Assembly: GCA_002717245.1 (NCBI GenBank)
Contig: PBCY01000022.1
Coordinates: forward strand, 1 to 37,224
Direction of reading: 5' to 3'
Length of the DNA: 37,224 bases
DNA from: Pelagibacteraceae bacterium
GTDB taxonomy: Bacteria > Pseudomonadota > Alphaproteobacteria > GCA-002720895
Position numbers and translations under genes: made by a program. The first letter of the stretch is position 1, and every line of letters starts with the position of its first letter. The notes under the pieces were generated by a model. It saw only the letters and a list, made by a program, of their open reading frames with translations. It searched no databases and was not told the origin of the DNA. Shown here in pieces: positions 34,703 through 37,224 of this stretch.

Positions 34703-35740
34703 ATGAAAAAAAAGATTGCATTAATAACAGGGATAACAGGCCAGGACGGCGCTTATTTAGCCAATTTACTTTTAAACAAAGGTTATAAAGTTTATGGTAC
34801 ATATAGAAGAAGTTCTTCTCTAAATTTATGGAGATTGCAAGAATTAGGAATTATTGAGTCTATAGAACTTTTATCTTTAGAGTTATTAGAAAAGTCAAAC
34901 ATAGAAAGAGTTGTTAAATTAATTAAACCGGACGAATTTTATAATTTAGCAGCACAAAGTTTTGTAAGTTTATCATTTGAGAATCCAATTTATACAGCTC
35001 AAGCAGACGCAATAGGAGTATTAAATATTTTAGAATCAATAAGAATAGTTGATAAAAAAATTAAATTTTATCAAGCATCCTCTTCTGAAATGTTTGGTGA
35101 AATAGGATCAAAAAAATTAAATGAAAATTCACATTTTCATCCTCGTAGTCCTTATGCAACTTCAAAAGTATTTGGGCATTACATTACTTTAAATTACAGA
35201 GAAGCTCATGATATTTTTGCTTGTTCAGGGATTTTGTTTAATCATGAGTCGCCTTTAAGAGGTACAGAGTTTGTAACTAGAAAAATTACATCTACACTGG
35301 CAGAAATTCAAGCTGGTAGAAAAAAAACTTTAGAACTTGGGAATTATTATGCAAGAAGAGATTGGGGGTACGCAGGCGATTTTGTTGATGGTATATGGAG
35401 AATGATGCAAAATAAAAAACCAAAAGATTATGTATTAGCAACTGGAGAAGAACATTCAGTTAAAGAATTTGCTTCAGTAGCTGCTAAATTGATGGGATTT
35501 AATTTATTATGGAAAGGTTCAAAGCCAAATGAATATGCAATAGATAAAGATACAAAAAAAATTATAATTAAAAAGAATAATCAATATTATAGACCTTCAG
35601 ATGTTTCTTTTTTAAAAGGTGATGCTAAGGAAGCAAGAAAAGATTTAGGCTGGTCTCCTAAAATAAAATTTAAAGAGTTAGTTAGATTGATGGTAGAAAG
35701 TGATAAAAAAAAATCACTTAAAGGAAGAATATTAGAATAA
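34703..35740 (+). CDS. gmd: GDP-mannose 4,6-dehydratase
   Basis: Gmd converts GDP-mannose to GDP-4-keto-6-deoxy-mannose, the precursor of GDP-fucose, rhamnose, perosamine and other deoxysugars. 345 residues from the ATG at 34703. An upstream start at 34661 would lie inside tRNA-Phe. The NAD(P)-binding ITGITGQDGAYLANLLLNKG, YGTYRRSSSLNLWRLQ, FYQASSSEMFGEIG, the YxxxK of SPYATSKVFGHY, FNHESPLRGTEFVTRKI and RDWGYAGDFVDGIW are family motifs. It abuts convergent manC, which makes its substrate. Confidence 0.95.
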   Translation: MKKKIALITGITGQDGAYLANLLLNKGYKVYGTYRRSSSLNLWRLQELGIIESIELLSLELLEKSNIERVVKLIKPDEFYNLAAQSFVSLSFENPIYTAQADAIGVLNILESIRIVDKKIKFYQASSSEMFGEIGSKKLNENSHFHPRSPYATSKVFGHYITLNYREAHDIFACSGILFNHESPLRGTEFVTRKITSTLAEIQAGRKKTLELGNYYARRDWGYAGDFVDGIWRMMQNKKPKDYVLATGEEHSVKEFASVAAKLMGFNLLWKGSKPNEYAIDKDTKKIIIKKNNQYYRPSDVSFLKGDAKEARKDLGWSPKIKFKELVRLMVESDKKKSLKGRILE

Positions 35741-37168
35741 TTAATTTCTATTATAGATATCTTCAAATCTGATAATATCATTTTCCAATAATTTATCTCC
35801 AGTTTGAATTTCAATAATTACCAAAGGAAGATTTTGTTTATTCTCAACTCTATGTTTTGAGCCTTTTGGAATATCTATAGATTGATTTTTTTTTAAGTTA
35901 TATATTTTATTATTTTTTGTAACTGTGGCTAAGCCATTTACTACAACCCAATGTTCTGATCTATATTTATGTTTTTGTAATGATATTTTTTGTTTAGGAT
36001 TAATAACTAATCTTTTTACCTGATAATTCTTTTTTGTTAATAAAACTTCAAAAGAACCCCAAGGTCTATAAACATTTGGGTGAAATAAAACTTTTTCATT
36101 ATTTTTTTTTGATAAATTTTTAATACTATCTTTTATATTTATATTCTTATCATTGGGCATAATTAATAGCGCATCTTTAGTTGATATTACTATTAGATTT
36201 TCTTGATTTATTACCATAACTTGCTGATTTTCAGATTGTATAAAGCTATTTTTTACATTTGTAGTTTCAACTAATCCTTTTAAAAGATTATTTTTATTAT
36301 TTTTTTTTGCTAAATCAAAGATTGAAGGCCATGATCCAACATCACTCCAATCACATTCAAAATTTTTAAATATAATTTTTTTTGATTTTTCTATAACAGA
36401 TATATCAATGGGTTTTGCAGTTATTTTATTAAAATGTTTTTTTGATAATCTCAAGAAATCAAGATCTTTGTTAGAAAATTTAATTGAATTAATAGAATGA
36501 TCAAAAGTTTTTTTATCATATAATTTAATTTCATCTAACATTAAATCAGCTTTAAAAAAAAATATTCCAGAATTCCAAAAGTAATTTTTATTTTTTAAAT
36601 ATTTTTTTGCAGTATTTAAAGATGGTTTTTCTTTAAATTCATTAACATAAAAAGTCTTACTTTTTTTATCAAATATTTTTCCTTTTTTTATATAGCCATA
36701 GTTTTTATCTGGCTGAGTAGGTTTTATTCCAAAAATAACAATTTTATTTTTTTCACAAACATGAGAACAATTATTAATTACTTTTTGGAAATTATTTGTT
36801 TTACTAATTTTATGATCTGATGATAAAACTAAAATTTTTGCATTTTCATCTATTTTTTTTAAAATTGACGAGGCAACAGATATTGCGGCAGCAGTATTTT
36901 TACCTATTGGCTCTAATATTATTAATTTTGGCTTGATACCTAATTCTCTAAGTTGTTCAGCAATTATAAATCTGTGTTCGTCATTACATATTAATATTGG
37001 AGGATGAAAAATTTTTTTATTATTTATTCTAATTAAAGTTTCTTGAATTAATGTATAATCAGAATTAATTTTTAAAAATTGCTTTGGAAATGATAAACGA
37101 GATTGAGGCCATAAACGTGTACCCGATCCCCCAGATAGAATTACTGGATATATTTTATTAATTTTCAC
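35741..37168 (-). CDS. manC: Mannose-1-phosphate guanylyltransferase / mannose-6-phosphate isomerase
   Basis: A 475-residue two-domain enzyme of the type II PMI-GMP family (ManC/AlgA). The N-terminal guanylyltransferase has SGGSGTRLWPQSRLSFPKQF (residues 12-31), LVLSSDHKI and FKEKPSLNTAKKYL. The C-terminal cupin-type isomerase has RPWGSFEVLL, PKQKISLQKHKYRSEHWVVV and DIPKGSKHRVEN with metal-binding His residues. It makes GDP-mannose for Gmd and mannosyl transfer. Its stop directly touches the gmd stop on the other strand. The two genes form one supply route but are not one operon. Confidence 0.96.
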   Translation of the reverse strand: MKINKIYPVILSGGSGTRLWPQSRLSFPKQFLKINSDYTLIQETLIRINNKKIFHPPILICNDEHRFIIAEQLRELGIKPKLIILEPIGKNTAAAISVASSILKKIDENAKILVLSSDHKISKTNNFQKVINNCSHVCEKNKIVIFGIKPTQPDKNYGYIKKGKIFDKKSKTFYVNEFKEKPSLNTAKKYLKNKNYFWNSGIFFFKADLMLDEIKLYDKKTFDHSINSIKFSNKDLDFLRLSKKHFNKITAKPIDISVIEKSKKIIFKNFECDWSDVGSWPSIFDLAKKNNKNNLLKGLVETTNVKNSFIQSENQQVMVINQENLIVISTKDALLIMPNDKNINIKDSIKNLSKKNNEKVLFHPNVYRPWGSFEVLLTKKNYQVKRLVINPKQKISLQKHKYRSEHWVVVNGLATVTKNNKIYNLKKNQSIDIPKGSKHRVENKQNLPLVIIEIQTGDKLLENDIIRFEDIYNRN

Positions 37169-37180
37169 TATTTATGATTT

Positions 37181-37224
37181 ATGAGCAAGCCTAGACGAAA
37201 TCAATCAAAAAATATAGTTATTTC
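37181..37224 (+). CDS. Possible start of a gene cut by the window end
   Basis: ATG at 37181 opens a frame MSKPRRNQSKNIVI that runs off the window, divergent from manC 12 bases away. It is only 14 codons, so this may be chance. No open frame on the minus strand enters from the right edge. Confidence 0.25.
   Translation, partial: MSKPRRNQSKNIVI

Overview
The window is a very AT-rich, densely packed bacterial chromosome segment. Spacers are mostly a few bases, and overlaps such as ATGA and TAATG are common. K/N/I-rich proteins, the cell-wall and histidine gene order, an alphaproteobacterial SOS box (GTTC-N7-GTTC), an RpoH-type promoter and a ROSE-like leader all point to a streamlined marine alphaproteobacterium. 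A SAR11/Pelagibacterales genome is the best guess. That is an inference from content and style, not a database match. No stretch above about 300 bases lacks a gene.

Layout. 1-6285: the end of leuA, then the rod-shape/elongasome operon mreB-mreC-mreD-mrdA(PBP2)-rodA, followed by tRNA-Lys(CTT). 6383-17024: an accessory-looking surface-glycan block. It opens with a GT-C-like membrane glycosyltransferase facing a GT2 polyprenyl-phosphate-sugar synthase. A B12-type radical SAM protein, a small transaldolase-family protein, a heptose-7-P kinase (HddA-like) and two sugar-nucleotide transferases follow. Next come an FAD oxidoreductase, a Gfo/Idh oxidoreductase, a phosphoheptose-isomerase-like SIS protein (GmhA-like) and a GmhB-like phosphatase broken by a frameshift in a 12-T run, with a Lys-rich unknown ORF at the end. 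Read together these encode a plausible route from sedoheptulose-7-P to an NDP-activated heptose, most likely GDP-heptose, with its own S7P-related aldolase and decorating enzymes.

17056-20654: hsp20 behind an RpoH-like promoter and a leader that can fold into a ROSE-type RNA thermometer; a minus-strand set (cytochrome c, apt, thermonuclease); then a periplasmic cyclophilin and a GT9 glycosyltransferase. 20666-28248: polyprenyl diphosphate synthase, SppA-like protease, glyQ-glyS, meaB, ygfZ and a second GT9 heptosyltransferase-like gene. 28254-29939: an SOS-type umuDC operon with a LexA-like box; its UmuD has Cys in place of the catalytic Ser. 30043-30216: a small, strongly translated protein of unknown function with its own terminator. 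30289-34540: tRNA-Thr(GGT), a tiny ORF, dcd, murA, hisG (short form), hisD, infA. 34618-37168: tRNA-Phe(GAA), gmd, and convergent manC, which supply GDP-mannose and GDP-4-keto-6-deoxymannose for surface glycans.

The most interesting items are the ROSE-like thermometer, the Cys-type UmuD, the heptose cluster with its frameshifted phosphatase, and the small 57-residue protein.
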